Shown in pieces: positions 46,961 through 60,358 of a stretch of DNA of 64,000 nt. Every line of letters starts with the position of its first letter. The first letter of the stretch is position 1. Source of the stretch: Coleophoma eucalyptorum (Eukaryota > Ascomycota > Leotiomycetes > Helotiales > Dermateaceae); contig JALRME010000001.1 of assembly GCA_026120035.1 (NCBI GenBank), positions 2,617,909 through 2,681,908 on the forward strand, given 5' to 3'. A model generated the notes under the pieces. The model made no database searches and was not told the DNA's origin. It saw only the letters and a list, made by a program, of their open reading frames with translations. Made by a program: the position numbers and the translations under genes.

Positions 46961-47983
46961 GTGAGAGGCCCTGACAGAGGAACCTCGACGATTTCTTCGT
47001 TGTATATTCTTTACAATTCAAAAAATGTTAATTTTTTCGTCCTGAAACCATATAATGAGTATATGACCAAAGGGAAGCATAGACCACTGAGGTATCTTGA
47101 AAAGAAGCCACCTTAAATCCCTAGTATTATTTCATGATAAGATTAACTTTAACAGTATTAAAGCATCTTCAAGCATGTACACACGATCTTGACAAGGCAT
47201 CCTCCACGAGTGAAGCAGCATTCAGTAAGACTTTATCGCAAATGAACATACCGTTATTAAACGTTCATGGAAAAGCAAGACTGATGATTCCCCTTGCGCC
47301 ACCAAGAATAACGCAGGCACGAAAGAGATACACTTATAGAAGATATAATTTCCCACAACTTTGTAGCTCTACTTTCTAGCAGGGACAACATGGTATCATT
47401 CGGGCCTTCTGCTCCACCTATTGATAAATACGACAGCGGCGTTGGAGGACTGTGATAAGCAACTTGGTGGCGTGGCTATTTTGATCACATACACCAGCCT
47501 GCCCTCATACGTAACATAACATTTCGACTACCTTGCACTCCTGCTGTGGAAGCATGATACTCTTAAGGCCCCTGGTTGAGGGGGTGCGAAAAGTAAACTC
47601 TTTTTGCTTGTACTGACACTTTGGTGGCTGCATATTGACCCATTGATGCTGAGGTGGTAGTGGTTACGGACTTACTCTGCAAGAACGCCCTTTCTTGGCT
47701 ACATATAGAAATCCAAGTCTTTACTCAGTAGATCCGGGGTGAAATGCCAATCCCCTGTGCCTTTAATTTGGAGAGGAGATCTTCCTGCTTACTTTATTGC
47801 TCAACGCAATTAAGTTCTTGCCCGCCTTTTTGACGCAGGAATCTCGCAGATGATGACGTGCCAACCCTCTCTTTTCGAATCTCTTTAATATCATTCACCC
47901 GACAGAAATCCTGGCGGGGAAATGAAGTAAGGTGGCAGGAAGTGCTTCAGCTCGTCAGCCAAACTGCTAGTGACGCCGCTTGT

Positions 47984-47998
47984 GGGGGGGGGGGGGGG
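47984..47998 (+). repeat. 15-nt G run
   Basis: Uninterrupted run of 15 G on the plus strand. Confidence 0.9.
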
Positions 47999-48334
47999 TT
48001 GTACTTCATACTGAAAATAGGACCTCATGCAACCTTAACAAAGGAGGAAGGTTGGCATTTGTAGAACTGCGAAGAAGCTTGCTACTGATAACCTATCTGC
48101 TACATACTTGCCTTCGCAATAGCACAACTGTGATTCTACGTTTCTCTCCTCAACTTGCCAACCGGGTCTCTTCCATGGATTTGGGAAGGTAACACCCAAA
48201 CGGACGGGGCTGGAACACAAGGGTATGGCACTGTAGCAGCCATGGAGTGAGAGGATGGCCTCGTGCATGGCAAACTACAGATTTTGACATGCCAATGCTA
48301 CCTTACCCAGATCTTCACACACCACCCAGACACT

Positions 48335-48348
48335 CCCCCCCCCCCCCC
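48335..48348 (+). repeat. 14-nt C run
   Basis: Uninterrupted run of 14 C, 337 bp after the G run and complementary to it. Confidence 0.9.
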
Positions 48349-51300
48349 TCAAGAATATTGGTCTGGGAAGGTTGGATTATGCTGGCTGCAGCATCGTACC
48401 AGCTACTGGCTCATGGTAGGTGCGGAATCTGAATGCTGGGGAGATGTACGGCACAGGAATATTGCTGAGTAAGAGTCATCTAACTTCAACGCCTCCAATA
48501 AATCATGAGGGCTGAGGCGCAAGAAAGTCGTGCCTTCGCGACGCGTCAAGCAGAGCAGGCACGGATTGCATGAAGCCATAAAGTGCAGTGAATCTTGGAT
48601 GTAATAGGAACTCATTGCGTACGGGCCAAGGAAGGAAGGTACCTGCGTACCAAGAGCCGAAGTGTGGGATTTGACGAAAGAATAGAATTAAGGCAGTAGA
48701 AGCGCGGTAAGCACTAGCTGAAGAGGCAGAGAGAGTCAAGCGACGACGTGGGGTGGAAGCCGTCACAATTTCCTCATTGTGCATCGCAGGCCTGGAAAAT
48801 CTTCTCGGAGTTGGGAATTGCGATCGTCGATGCAGTAGCGCAGTCCAGGGAGGTAGGAAGACCAAGAGGACCAAGAAGGAAATGCAACAAAATAAAACAA
48901 TCTTCATCTCCTTTCCTCCTGTCAACGGGGGTCACCGCGTGGTCAAGAAATTCAAAATCCACTGGGTATCCGATATCCTGAAAACGGTGACCTTCCTCGA
49001 AGACGTCCATACCTAATTGGACATCAACTAGCCTGGCGAGCAATGCTGCTTTTATTCGAGACAACTTGCTTTTTCGTCCCTGTTAGACCGTTGGATTGGG
49101 TCGCGCATGCATACGCATAGAAGCTGCAGCAGGAATAATGAAGGTGAGGAACGATGGCAAGTCGCCATATGGCCTGCAAGCTAGAGTACCGTCAGCACCT
49201 CCTTACCTTACCAAGGAACTCACCGTCCGATCCAGCTGCCATGCAGGAACGCGAAAGTTCTTCAAGCCACATCACGAAAAAGCATGCATCTAGCCCATGG
49301 CAGTATGCCGTGGAAGAGGCGATACAGTATCGTAGAAGGGGCGTGTCGGCAGGGGCTGACTCCATTGCTTTGCGTTTACGACCCGTTAGCTGATGACGGC
49401 TCTGACTTCCATTCATCTCAGTTGGGTAATGTCTCGCGGTCTGATTCTGAGGGTTAGCGGTTCGACATATCGAACATCTTGTGCAGAATTGACTGCTGAT
49501 GCGTGTGTTTTTGCCTTGTTTCTTCGCTTGACAGAATGCTGCAAAGGTTTGAAGCTACTTCTGCAGTCGTAATACTTCGTATAGAAAGGATGCAATACAC
49601 CATCACACACTTCCTACGGGTTATTGTTTTTTGAAAGATAGGTCGCAGTTTTCAGGACTTAGCAAATGCAGAGGATTGCGTAGGGTTCATGTTTGTTGAG
49701 AATTGAATATACACAGAACTCTGGATGCCACAATTCTTGTGTTTCAATCCCCTGTCCTGATCGTCCTGATGTGGTACGACTGTGAAGGTGCGTGCTAGAA
49801 GCGAGGAGAGATCCCCCCCGGAAGTCAGATGCGAGCTGGCTGGAGACATTTCTGTTTCCTTCCGCGTCCACTACCAAGCAAAAGTTTACATGTAGATGTC
49901 TACTACGGAACACATCCGAGGGACTACGTCTGAGCACGTCTTCTCATCGTCCACACGCGTTCAAATCCACGTCATTCCTCCTCTCTTGCCGGCCCGACCG
50001 GTAAGACATATCCAAAGTGCACTGTTCAGGCAAGAAAATTCACTACTTGCTCGTAGCTCTGGAGACGAAATTCTCTCATGCTGGCTTTCCTAGCACAGCA
50101 GTGAGGCAGTCAACGGTCCGCGGTGTATGCAGTTCCGGGAACTCTATTTGACACTTTACCATCCCCTACTACTACCCCCACCCTTACACCAATACTGTAG
50201 TTGTTGGTAGGGGCTACAGTGTTAGAGTCTCTAGTGTATGTGAGGAGGGCCGTGCCGGCTTAGCTATACCAGTCTTTCAAGAATTGTTCTTGTCTGCGCC
50301 AGACTAGGTAATGTGATGTGATGTGAGTTGAAACTGATGTAGTTTGATACAGATAGTGCATCTGGATCGTTTGAGCTCAATCGGGGTTCACGTATCCCGA
50401 AATATTCATTTGATAGCCTGCTTTAGAGTCAAGTAATGCGGTACTGTTGTACTTAGATTTTATATTTGTTTACAAAGCGCATCAATTCATTGCCCTTTTA
50501 AAGACCCCAAGCGACACTGAAACCCTCGGTACGTGGGCTCGGAGGACAACCTGAACTGGACTGGACCTAATATAAAAAGTGGCAAACGATCCGATCGGTG
50601 AATAGATCTATGATACCCACTTTCCGGTATCCACCACGAAGCGTGGACTTCGCTGAACGAAGAGAACCGAGTCTCAAGACCAATGTCTTTCATATCTGTG
50701 CGGTTGAGAAATTTTCTCATGTCCAGGAAAGCGAGGGGCAATGCTCGCAGTGGACAACAACCGCCGTAAAGGAGAAAGGAGCTGAATCGCCCCCCCATGC
50801 TCAGCCTCATACCCCATACTTCGTATATGTTAGCTATTTATTTCAGCTGAAGAATTGGCCACATCAATGCGGCGAAGGATTTGTTTGTGAACATCTTTCA
50901 TGCGTTGATCGGGTAAACTGTGCGGCGACGCTTACGCATTGATCGAGGAAGTGCCCGTCCTCCCTGGCACTTGAGTTGGTGGCCACAATTGCCGAAGCTT
51001 GATTCCCCATGACACAGTATGAGTGAGGTATCAGAGCAAGTATGTCGGCAAATTATATCGATTTGTGAAGCTAGTGATGCTTTCTGTAACTTTGCTGAAA
51101 GTCCATGACTACCTGAATCCTAGCCTACGCCAGGATTTCTGACGTGTTATTGTAGCATATCTAATGGGATGCGCATACCGAGACCTTACTGAGTAACGGA
51201 GAGAGAGCATAGCCTGTCGAGGCTAGTAACCTCAAACCAGAGGGTTTTGGTTCCTAACCTGCAAATGATTAGTGCTCAAGATTTATTGTAATATCTATAT

Positions 51301-53256
51301 GTAAGACAACGTGACTTGTCATTATCAGCGGACCCTTCATCCTGCTCACTTCGGTGCCACTTGAGTGACTACCGTGGTGTGAGGCTCAATCCAGATTTAT
51401 ACGAGCATTTGCCGTGGATGGTGAATGGGGCAGACCAAAATGCATCAGCTGAAGAATGCCTTCACTACAGTAGAGGGCAGGGTTTCTTTGGCGTTCAGAT
51501 TTCGTGCTTTAAGACATGGGAGTGAATCCTGCAGATGGCACAGACGTTTGCTAGCCGATCCGTCTATGTCAGTATAGAGAAGTTCAACCCACACACAGCC
51601 TTAGCTTGACGGGCATTGCCAGAGCTCAGTGAGCTCAGTGATTGCTTTTGCTAGCTATAGAGATTGTATCACTCATTGCTGTATGTTTGGGCATGAGTCT
51701 AAGGTGTAGGACTTGAGGAGAGCAATGTCCAACTCAAAGTAGCAGGGAACATCGACCACAAGACAAGCCTATCCGTCTAAACGTCGGAGGCTGTCTGCCA
51801 TTCACGACAGCATCTCCAAGAAATGATATCATTATGTGACGAGTTATCAACTGTCAGCTCGTTCATGCGTTAGAATACTGCCGTCTCGTGTGCTCAATAT
51901 TAAGCTTCTTCGTCAACCTTAGAGGTCAGATGCCTACCAATAGGATTGATCGGGATCTGCGTATCGCGCTGTGCGCTTAAGAGGCCGCCTCCATTCGACC
52001 ATTGTCCTCACACCTGCATACTGATCGTCCTGAACAAGCACGAATCCGCAGAGTCGAAAGAAGATCAGCCAGTTTAGATGTCGTAAGAGAAGTGAAGAGA
52101 AGAGACGAGAGGTGCCTCCATCATGAACATGAGCTACTATGTGGAGCATCGGCATGAGCGTTGTTGCGGACGGATGTACGAATCAGATGGGGCGTCAACA
52201 ACTGTCAAATGTCTTTGCGTTCCGACTCGGCCATGTCAAGCAAGAGGCAGAGGACGCCGGCAGTCTCAGTTTCGAAGCCACCAAGATCTGTGTCGCGTGA
52301 GAAAGGACAAGCTACTGACTGGGCTGAGGAAGGATTCTTTGCTTCCCTTCTTAAAGGGGCTGCTTAACATTTCGATCGTCTCTTAGACCGCCGTTCAAGG
52401 TAACATCGCTGACCCGACAGAGAAGATGGTTTGTTTTGGCGGGCCGGTGTCCAGGGCTAAGTTGATGGTGGGCAGCTTGTCAGCATCCAAAGAACCCTCA
52501 CACAATGCGAGGAAGGACAGCACGCGTTGTAGCTTCGTCACACAGCAGCTTTCATCCATGATCCCAGACTTGCCCACCCAACCATCGTACACACTAAGGG
52601 AATATGCAAGTATGGTGCAGCTGGTCCGCAGCTGGACTTTCGCGAGTCTGGCTGCCCCTGGGGCCAGACTAGATGCGGACTGGATGCAGACAGGATATGG
52701 GCGAGGGGTTAACGCTACGATGGATAGCAGGGGCTGGTTGGGTGGGGTTCGGGGAGGTTGCACAGGTCTTGCCCCACCAATTGCTGCTTTGACTCCTGGC
52801 GGCAGCGCGCTAGATGGCCACAGTTCCGAAGACAACGCAGGGGCAGTCGACCCACCCACTACTGCTTAACCACCGTTGATTTGAGCCCTGAGTATGTCCC
52901 AAGCCTCGACCGTCGAAGGCCAAGGCTCAGCAGTGCACCTAAGTGGTAGGTCGCAGGTACTGTCCTTCGTACCTCAGCCGATGCTCGAAGAAAAAGCATA
53001 TTACTGAACTGCGGTCGTGAGGGGTGAAGGGTTGTGAGTGGTGAAGCTGCGAGGTGTTTGACTTTGCATGTCTGCAAGTATTACGAGTAATACGATACGA
53101 TATCTTAGGTATTACGGAGTACCTTCGTCGAGAATTAGCGACAGCAAGAAAAGCCATGGCGGAAGCAGAAGGCCACGGGCGCTGCCGAACGTCAAAGAAC
53201 AGTTAGTTCAAGGAAGAATCGATCTGGGTAGTCTCTTCGTTTGGTTCTGGCTCCAC

Positions 53257-53284
53257 TGACTGGCTGACTGGCTGATTGACTGAC
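53257..53284 (+). repeat. TGACTGGC / TGAC short tandem array
   Basis: Imperfect 4- and 8-mer repeats of TGAC and TGGC in an upstream region. Confidence 0.7.
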
Positions 53285-54410
53285 TTTGGTTGCTGTATGT
53301 CCCTTACTCAACCTGGTTTGCTCTGGTCCTCGCAACCCCTCCCTCTGGACTCCATGCACTGAGGTAATAATAATCCGTACCTGGTCCGAACCATCGAGAC
53401 TTTACTTGCCGACCACCCCCATTGTGAGTTCTGAAGGTTTATGCCCCACAGCGTCGAGAAAGACACAACCTCATCACCACCACTTTCTACGCCTTCTGCT
53501 GCATCCTGGTCCCAAGTGGTGGTGGGTGGTTTCTCTGCTCTCCTGTTCGTTGTCCCCTGGGTGTGTGTACCTTGGTGTCCCTGGGCGTCGCTTACTGGGC
53601 CCAAGAAAGGCGAGCAAGACCACCCACTGCAATGCTCGGCCATCGGGTCCAGTACCCAAGGGGCTAGCTCGCTCCGTCTTCACGCCGCTTTCTCGCCTCC
53701 TCTCATCGCCACTCTCCAATCGCCTCTCTTGCTGGACGGCAACGCTCATTTGAACGACCGTCCTGTAGCAAGCTGCCTTCCATTCGTTGGAGCGTCAGGG
53801 GGTATACCCAGCAGATAACCTCAGGAAAGTCCCTTGTCTCTGCGACCTTGCGACCATGTCTCCATCCAGGCTATCGAGTCCCACTTACTCAACGAGGATG
53901 TTCGCTGAACTCCCATGTCTGGCCGCGCTTTTGGTGGCTTTTCCCCAGCAAATGTCATTGACCAATTCTGGCTCTACCCTACTCAGCTTCTACCGACGAT
54001 TTCACTTATCATGTCGCCCTGTCCCCAAAGCTTTCGCGTTGAATCTATTTGGCGTTTTTCAGAAACTCTTTGAGTTCCATATTGTCCAGCTTCACTTCCG
54101 GAGATGATTTTGTGAAGGCAACTTATCTCCTCACGGGCCTACGCACCACACAGCGTCCAATCCGTCATATAAGCTTGAACCTTCCCATTTACCGAGTCGG
54201 ACGAATCTTTCGATTATTTTCTCCTGGACGAACTGGCAAGCGCCGATCTGATTGCATACATTGGTATCTTTTAGTTGCCATTAGATTCCCATACAGCCCT
54301 TCAGCAGATATATCAGATATACAAGAACTACCTCTGCATTCAGACCTACTTCTCCCCGCCGTGACGGCCAACGGTCTCGTAGTACGCAACTCCGTCTGCA
54401 AGTATTTATC

Positions 54411-56065
54411 ATGTCGAACACAACGAGCCCTTTCCAGGGCGCATGTGTTGCTCCATTTCTTGAACAAGACCTTTTCCCAAAAACGGGTGGTTGTATGTTG
54501 CTCGTCCTATGTGAGAAGTACTTGAGCTAAGACTATACAGTTATTCCTGGAAGACTGTGCTCTAATTTAATGGGACCTAGTTGCTGCTTGCCATGCCCGC
54601 AGACGGATTGGACCTACCCAGACAACTTTAATACTATCACAACGTCAGCCCAATGGATCAATGTTGTAGCTATGTGCTGCTCTACGTTCCTGCTCGTTTC
54701 CTTTTGTTTTCTCCCTGTGGAGAAGACCCATCGTCATTATTTGAGCGTCTGTCTTACCATGGCAACAGTGTTCATGCAGGTCAGTTATTATACGTCATGC
54801 TACAGAACAACGACTTATACTGACTACTAACAGTTGGGATTCATTATACCTCTTGGTGCAAACCCAGAACAATGCTTTAATGAAATCACTCCCAACGACC
54901 AGTACACTAGTTTGACATGTGCCTTTTCAGGAGCATTCTTACTTGCTGGAGGCTGGGCAGGTGTTATGTGGGTTTTTCTACGCGCGGTAGCGCTGCACCT
55001 ACAAATATGCTGGCAAATTGTCATTGGCAAGACGTTCATGTGGGGAGCTTTGGCAGTGGGATGGGGAATTCCAGCAATAGGTTTGACTATTGCTATGACA
55101 CTTAGCGGTGTGTCTTTCCGGTTTGGTGACACCTGTCATATCAACCACTCCAAGAGTCTGCCTGGCTTCTGGATCCCATTACTTGTCTTTGCCGCCTTCA
55201 CAGTTATCATCCAATTTGCGACATTTGGCTATTGTATCAAGGTATATCTTGATTCTCTTTCAGATGATTCGAATACCACGACCACTTCGAGTCTACCATC
55301 GCTTCGCGGGACCATATCCCCGCGACAGGCCTACCGGAGAGTGCGAAGAGTGATTGAACTACAATGGAGGGGGATTGCTATTGTGCTACTGATTATCGCT
55401 GATGTCATCTTCTTTGCCATAGTATTTGTCTTTCTTGACAATGCTCAGCAGAAGATCGAGAAGAACCCAGCCAAAGCTGCAGACTGGCTGGGATGCTTGA
55501 TAATGTCAGGAGGTCAAAAGAACTCTTGCATTGAGCTTGCCAGCGAGCTTGTCGTGAACGAACCTACTGTCATGGCGGTGCTGTTTTTACTCTCTGTAAG
55601 TCGCAGGATTTTCTACTTTCTAGAGTCGTCACTAATGTAGAACAGTTGATGGGCATCTGGTGTGTCTTGTTCCTTGGCCGAACCTCAATGTTCACAGGTT
55701 GGTACGATTTGGCCAAGAGTAAAGTGAACCCGAACAAAGAGTTCGTTAGTGCTGATGCACACGTCTTGAACTTCAACAAGGATCCCGCGTCATACGAGAT
55801 GCTTGCATCGGAGAGGAATGGCAAGGTACCCGATCCATACGGCACATCCACGACAGTGACTCCTCTTAGTCCTCCTGTGGCGAAGAGTGGAAGAGAAACA
55901 CCGGATTACTTCGGGCGCGAAGCTCGTTATAAGTCACCGTCGAGATCGTTTTCGAGTCCCAAACCTCCAAGCGCTATGCACAGCTGGGATTCTAGCCAAA
56001 CATTTGCAGTTCCAGCTTCTACTTATTATACCGGCATGGACCCTTTGTCTATGAATAAGATCTAA
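54411..56065 (+). CDS. Seven-helix receptor, fungal Frizzled/Smoothened-like type
   Basis: Exons 54411-54492, 54541-54779, 54834-55595 and 55646-56065 give 500 aa. A short Cys-rich extracellular N-terminus (GACVAPF, LCSNL, SCCLPCPQTDW) precedes seven hydrophobic segments. Typical pieces are FLRAVALHLQICWQI, FRFGDTCHINHS, FWIPLLVFAAFTVIIQFATFGY, and the intracellular SPRQAYRRVRRVIELQWRG. The family was described in fungi as Frizzled/Smoothened-like receptors lacking the cysteine-rich domain. The C-terminal tail is Ser/Pro/Thr-rich, suited to phosphorylation. The small first exon was recovered by splice phase; no cleaved signal peptide is seen, so the first helix may act as anchor. Ligand unknown. 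Confidence 0.87.
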
Positions 56066-56838
56066 ACAGCCTCTTACGAGAATAATATTTCCCTTGTTTT
56101 TTTTTGTGAAATTAGCGACCATTTTTCTTTCGATGTCTATAAAATTCCTGATCGGATCTGGATGAGGGCAGGCGCGAGTATGGAATGGTGTTCGGTTTGC
56201 TTTTCCTTACAGGATTAGGAAAACAGCGTGGCGTATATGTCAATGGGGGTCCTTTAGGCCATGTTGCTAGGAAGTAAGATACAACACTGTATATAAGGTA
56301 TGGAAGATCCAGGCACTACTTTGTCTTAATTACAATCAGGGACTTGACCAGGTCCAGGAATCGTTGTAGACAAAATGCTATCGCTGGCAAATACAATAAT
56401 ATCAAAGTCCTTTATCTCGATTCATTGATTGTTGCTGGTGTCTTGTTGAGATCAGGTTCTGCATAGTGAATATTGTAGAGCCATGTGGTTGCCATCGGAA
56501 AAATACCTCAAACTTTCTATCCCTTGACCAAGATCCGCGATTGTCGATATTGCTGTGGTCTCCACTCCTCCATCCGAAGCTAGGTCTAATTCAGCAAGGT
56601 GTTGGGCACGGCCGCGACCACCTTTATTTACGCGTTTTCCCAGCCTCATCTGGTCGGGATCACTTCCAGCCCTCACTCCAAGATCTGGTCTCCGCAGTCA
56701 ATATACCATGCTTCGTCTTCGTCTACTTCGCTTCTGCGCCATTCTTTTGTGATATCTCCTTACAATTAAATAATCCTTTCACCCCCAGTTCGCCCAGTTT
56801 TGCTGGAGACCTTTCTGAAGTGAAGGCGGCGCATTTCC
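56066..56838. other. Intergenic region
   Basis: 773 bp with the receptor 3' UTR and the promoter of the TBC gene; short frames have no protein-like content. Confidence 0.5.
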
Positions 56839-58293
56839 ATGCGATTTATGAACATGTCCATCTCACCCGTCAAAGAGACAATTCCTAGACTGGACCCACC
56901 GAACAACACGTCTCTCCATCCTCCACCTTCTCCATCATCGCATCGAGCGCTTCGACGTCTGAAGTCTGCCCATACTTTGGGGTCTTCATTCAGTCAGCCG
57001 TCTTTGATCTCCCTGCAACACAAACAAGCCCTGAGTCGAAACTTCTCCCCCACTCGCAAAATCACAAACCCTCCACCAGGCGCACACACGAGAACACGCT
57101 CAAATAGTGATGCCAATGTCTCGAGCCCTGCGCTCTCCTCTCCTATAAGTAGACGGCCACAAATGAAGAGAGCCTCTCCCGTAGAGGGCTCTACATTGGA
57201 CCGTCTCATAAGAGACGGTCCTACCGAAGGTGACCTAGAGCGAGGCCTGGAGAGCATGAGGTTGAAGATATTGGACCAGGGTGTAAAGAGCGATAGTGAT
57301 GGCATGGTAAGTCTGGAAAGAAATAATTTTAATAAGATGCTAATCACTAAGCAGTCATCTCTTCGTATTTACGTCTGGCTTGTTCTACTCAATGCACCCG
57401 TTCTTGAGACAGACGAATACTTGTCACTCATCCATCGGGGTGCCTCTCCAGCTTATTCCAAAATTCGCAATGATACCTTTCGGACGCTGGCAACAGATCC
57501 CCTTTTTCGTCGCCGTGTCAGTGAAGCAAGTCTGATTCGACTGCTCAATGCTGTTGCGTGGAAGTTGCATGATGCGAAGGGAGAACGAGCAGAGATACAG
57601 ACAAGACTAACCAACACCGCAAACATGTATGGCAGCCCTGAGCTTCAGCATGCAACACCTGTCAAAGGCAGATCTCGTGCTACAACTTTGACAAACGATG
57701 GCTCTGAGACGGGAAAGTCAGAACCAGGGACCTACGTCCAGGGAATGAATGTCCTAGCTGCACCGTTCTTATATGCAGCCCGCAGCGAGGCTGAAGCATT
57801 TATTGCTTTCCATCAATTCATCACAACAGAATGTCCAGGATACGTACGAGGTGCGATGGACGGTGTGCACAAAGGACTTGCCTTGGTCGACAAGGTACTT
57901 GCTATCGTGGATCCCAAGCTCAGCTTGTATCTCATCGGCAAAGGAATGAACGCAGAGCTTTACGCGTTTCCTTCTGTGCTAACGCTATGTGCGTGCACTC
58001 CACCTCTGCCAGAGGTCTTGCGCCTGTGGGATTTCCTCTTCGCTTACGGTGCGCATCTCAACATCCTGTGCATAGTAGCACAACTGGTTATTCTCAGAAA
58101 TTCGATTCTCAGTTCTCCAAGGTGAGTGTTTGACCTATTGGGTTTGTTCCAAACTAATTTGACTCTAAGTCCCACCAAAATCCTCCGATCCTTTCCTCCA
58201 CTTCAGGCAGACATGGTGAAGGAGGTTACTTTGACACTCGTTAAGAAAATCCCGGATGATATTTACGCAGAGATTGTCACCCATGCGAAATAA
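56839..58293 (+). CDS. TBC-domain GAP Bub2/Cdc16, spindle-position checkpoint
   Basis: Exons 56839-57306, 57355-58121 and 58170-58293 give 452 aa. A Ser/Pro-rich N-terminus (about 1-110) precedes a TBC domain with both catalytic fingers: IRNDTFR (IxxDxxR arginine) and YVQGMN (YxQ glutamine). The segments SSLRIYVWLVLLNAP, YAARSEAEAFIAFHQF and VLRLWDFLFAYGAHLNI fit Bub2. With Byr4/Bfa1 this GAP inhibits the Tem1/Spg1 GTPase and so restrains mitotic exit or septation. The ending AEIVTHAK is close to known Bub2 termini. The long N-terminal extension is a filamentous-fungal feature. The first intron (48 nt) lacks stops. Confidence 0.93.
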
Positions 58294-59088
58294 GCTACTT
58301 CGCATTTAATGACATATATCCACGAAGACTGACGCTGAACGAGTTACGATCGGGTTAGGTATGGCAAAGCATGGCATTGCAAGGCGTTTTGGGGTTTGCA
58401 TCCAATGGTATAGGCAATCTGGTATGGTAAATGAGGCATTAAGCCGGCGAGAAAGACGTAGCTGCTCATCGGTGCAGGATCAAAGGCAATCAAAAGAAAC
58501 GGGTACATATTTAAACGCGATGCGACCGAGGCGGCAGTGTATATACATGTATTATTTGAAAGCAATCGGAGCTCCGTAGACGATAGCCAAGTGACGGAAT
58601 GCTATCTCGCTTTCGGGTTATCGATACCATCAGTTCTCTCATTCTTCAAGCACGTGGCAAGAGTAATTCACGGAAAGATTCATCTACAATGTCAGCAGAG
58701 GTTTCGAGCACCAGCGACCAACAAATCGAGCAGGTTTTGGGGGTTTGGAGCATCAAGTCCATCAACATCCCAGATGGCGTCTTGACCAGGCTTGGCGGGG
58801 CGGGCACGTGTTTATGACGATTGGGGTGGAGCGTACCTGATCATCGTCGTCCAGGTACCGACAAACCCGATGCATATTGCCTTGTCGACATGGCCTCCAT
58901 ATAAATTTCATCATTTGGGATGAACTCACCTCACCCTTGGACGGCTCATTTCTGCATGGAACAGTGGGGTAAAGCTCCCACTTGATCGCAATATAAATGG
59001 TAGGGCAGGTAGCTACATTTGGTTTTGGAGTCGAAACCATTGTCTTTGGAAGTTCTTCATTGCGCATTCCGCTTCCCTCAGCTCCATC
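58294..59088. other. Intergenic region
   Basis: 795 bp holding the 3' UTR of the TBC gene and the promoter of the next gene. Frames here are short and unconvincing. Confidence 0.5.
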
Positions 59089-60358
59089 ATGTTTTCTCTC
59101 TCTTGCCTGTCCGTGGCTCTTGCCGTCACCGGTGCCTACGCTGTCGAGAACTTGTCGCAGGACTTTTCCACCTCTCTTGAGAGCATCTTGGCTCAAGCTC
59201 ACCAAGGCCCGCTTTACACCTATCCAACCAGCTTAACTCAAGGAATTGTCCCAGTAAGTGAGGCAACCGCAATTCCTCTTCCTCGCTAACCTTTTCCCCA
59301 AAGAAAGGAATCCATTCACACAACGACTGTGAGTATTCGGCCCCTCTCCTTCCGCAATCACCACTCTAATATTTTCCAGACTGGCGGCCAGTTCCATTCT
59401 ACACTGCCCTCTCACAAGGTGTCATCTCTGTTGAAGCCGATGTCTGGCTCTACAATGGTACCCTGCATGTTGGCCACGAGCAAGGTGCCTTGACTGCAAG
59501 TCGTACTTTTGAGTCGCTTTACATCAATCCTATTCTCGATGTCTTGAGGCGCCAGAACCCGCTCAACTCTTCTTACCTCTCCGCCCCAACCTATAATGGC
59601 GTCTTTGATACCAGCTCTGGACAGACGTTGTATCTCTTCGTTGACTGTAAGACCGAGGGTGCGAGCACGTGGACGGCTGCCATCAAGGCACTGGAACCTC
59701 TGTAAGTTGGATAAATACTTTTATTTGAAAGTATTTTAGAGATCTTCTTAAATCCCAAAATAGAGAACTGCATGCTTGAAAAGAATTAGTTCAGCTAATA
59801 TGTTTTTCCGCAGACGACAAGCAGGTTTCCTCTCCAGCACCAATGGCACAACCTTCACCTCTGGAGCTGTAACTGTTATTGGAACAGGAAATACCCCACT
59901 CGACCTTGTCCAGCCCATCGAGAGCCGTGACTATTTCTGGGATGCCGTAAGTTACTTTCTCGTTAACCCACCCTTATCTTAAGGCCACCATTCCACTGGT
60001 TTTCAAATTATTCCAAGTACTTAGAAGGTCAAAAACTAATGATTGACAGCCAATCCCAACCCTCAATAGCACCTTCTCCAACATCACTGCTCTTGTCTCG
60101 CCCATTGCCTCAACTGATTTCGCAACCCAATTCGGATCCGTGCTCGGCGACTCGCTCAACTCAACACAGCTTGAGCTCCTCCGCGCACAGATTGCCACTG
60201 CCCACTCAAAGGGTATCAAGGTCAGATATTGGGATCAACCAAACTGGCCATTGAGCACCAGAGATGGTATCTGGAAGACTTTGTGGGCCGAGGGTGCTGA
60301 TCTGATCAATGCTGATGATGTCGTTGCTGCCGCTGAGTTGGGCAAGAGTGAACTGTGA
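59089..60358 (+). CDS. Secreted Aim6-like protein (PLC-type TIM-barrel fold)
   Basis: Exons 59089-59253, 59304-59328, 59380-59701, 59814-59946 and 60050-60358 give 317 aa. A signal peptide (MFSLSCLSVALAVTGAYA) is followed by GIHSHNDYWRPVPFYTAL, a calcium/active-site-like EADVWLYNGTLHVGHE, then LYLFVDCKTEG and, near the end, RYWDQPNWPLSTRD. These match yeast Aim6 and the glycerophosphodiester phosphodiesterase/PLC-like barrel. Several N-glycosylation sequons (NST, NIT, NGT) agree with secretion. Exon 2 is only 25 nt and encodes the HSHND core. Catalytic activity is unproven. Confidence 0.9.

Larger units (their letters stand above)
46961..54410. other. 7.4-kb block without a supportable gene
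   Basis: Neither strand has a long protein-like frame or joinable exons that I could recognise. The most notable items are a minus-strand ATG frame starting at 48907 (134 aa, hydrophobic N-terminus, Arg/Ser/Pro-rich body), overlapping antisense frames at 52395-52869, and CT-rich sequence from about 53.3 kb towards the receptor gene that looks like a long leader. Homopolymer runs at 47984-47998 and 48335-48348 and a TGACTGGC array at 53257-53284 are listed separately. Non-coding transcripts are possible but not shown. Confidence 0.5.

Noticed and set aside
48503..48907. 134-aa frame with a hydrophobic N-terminus, secreted-protein-like
   Set aside because: Body is Arg/Ser-rich without cysteine pattern or supporting signals; could be chance.
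52395..52869. Overlapping antisense frames of about 150 codons
   Set aside because: Both strands open for compositional reasons; neither reads like a protein.
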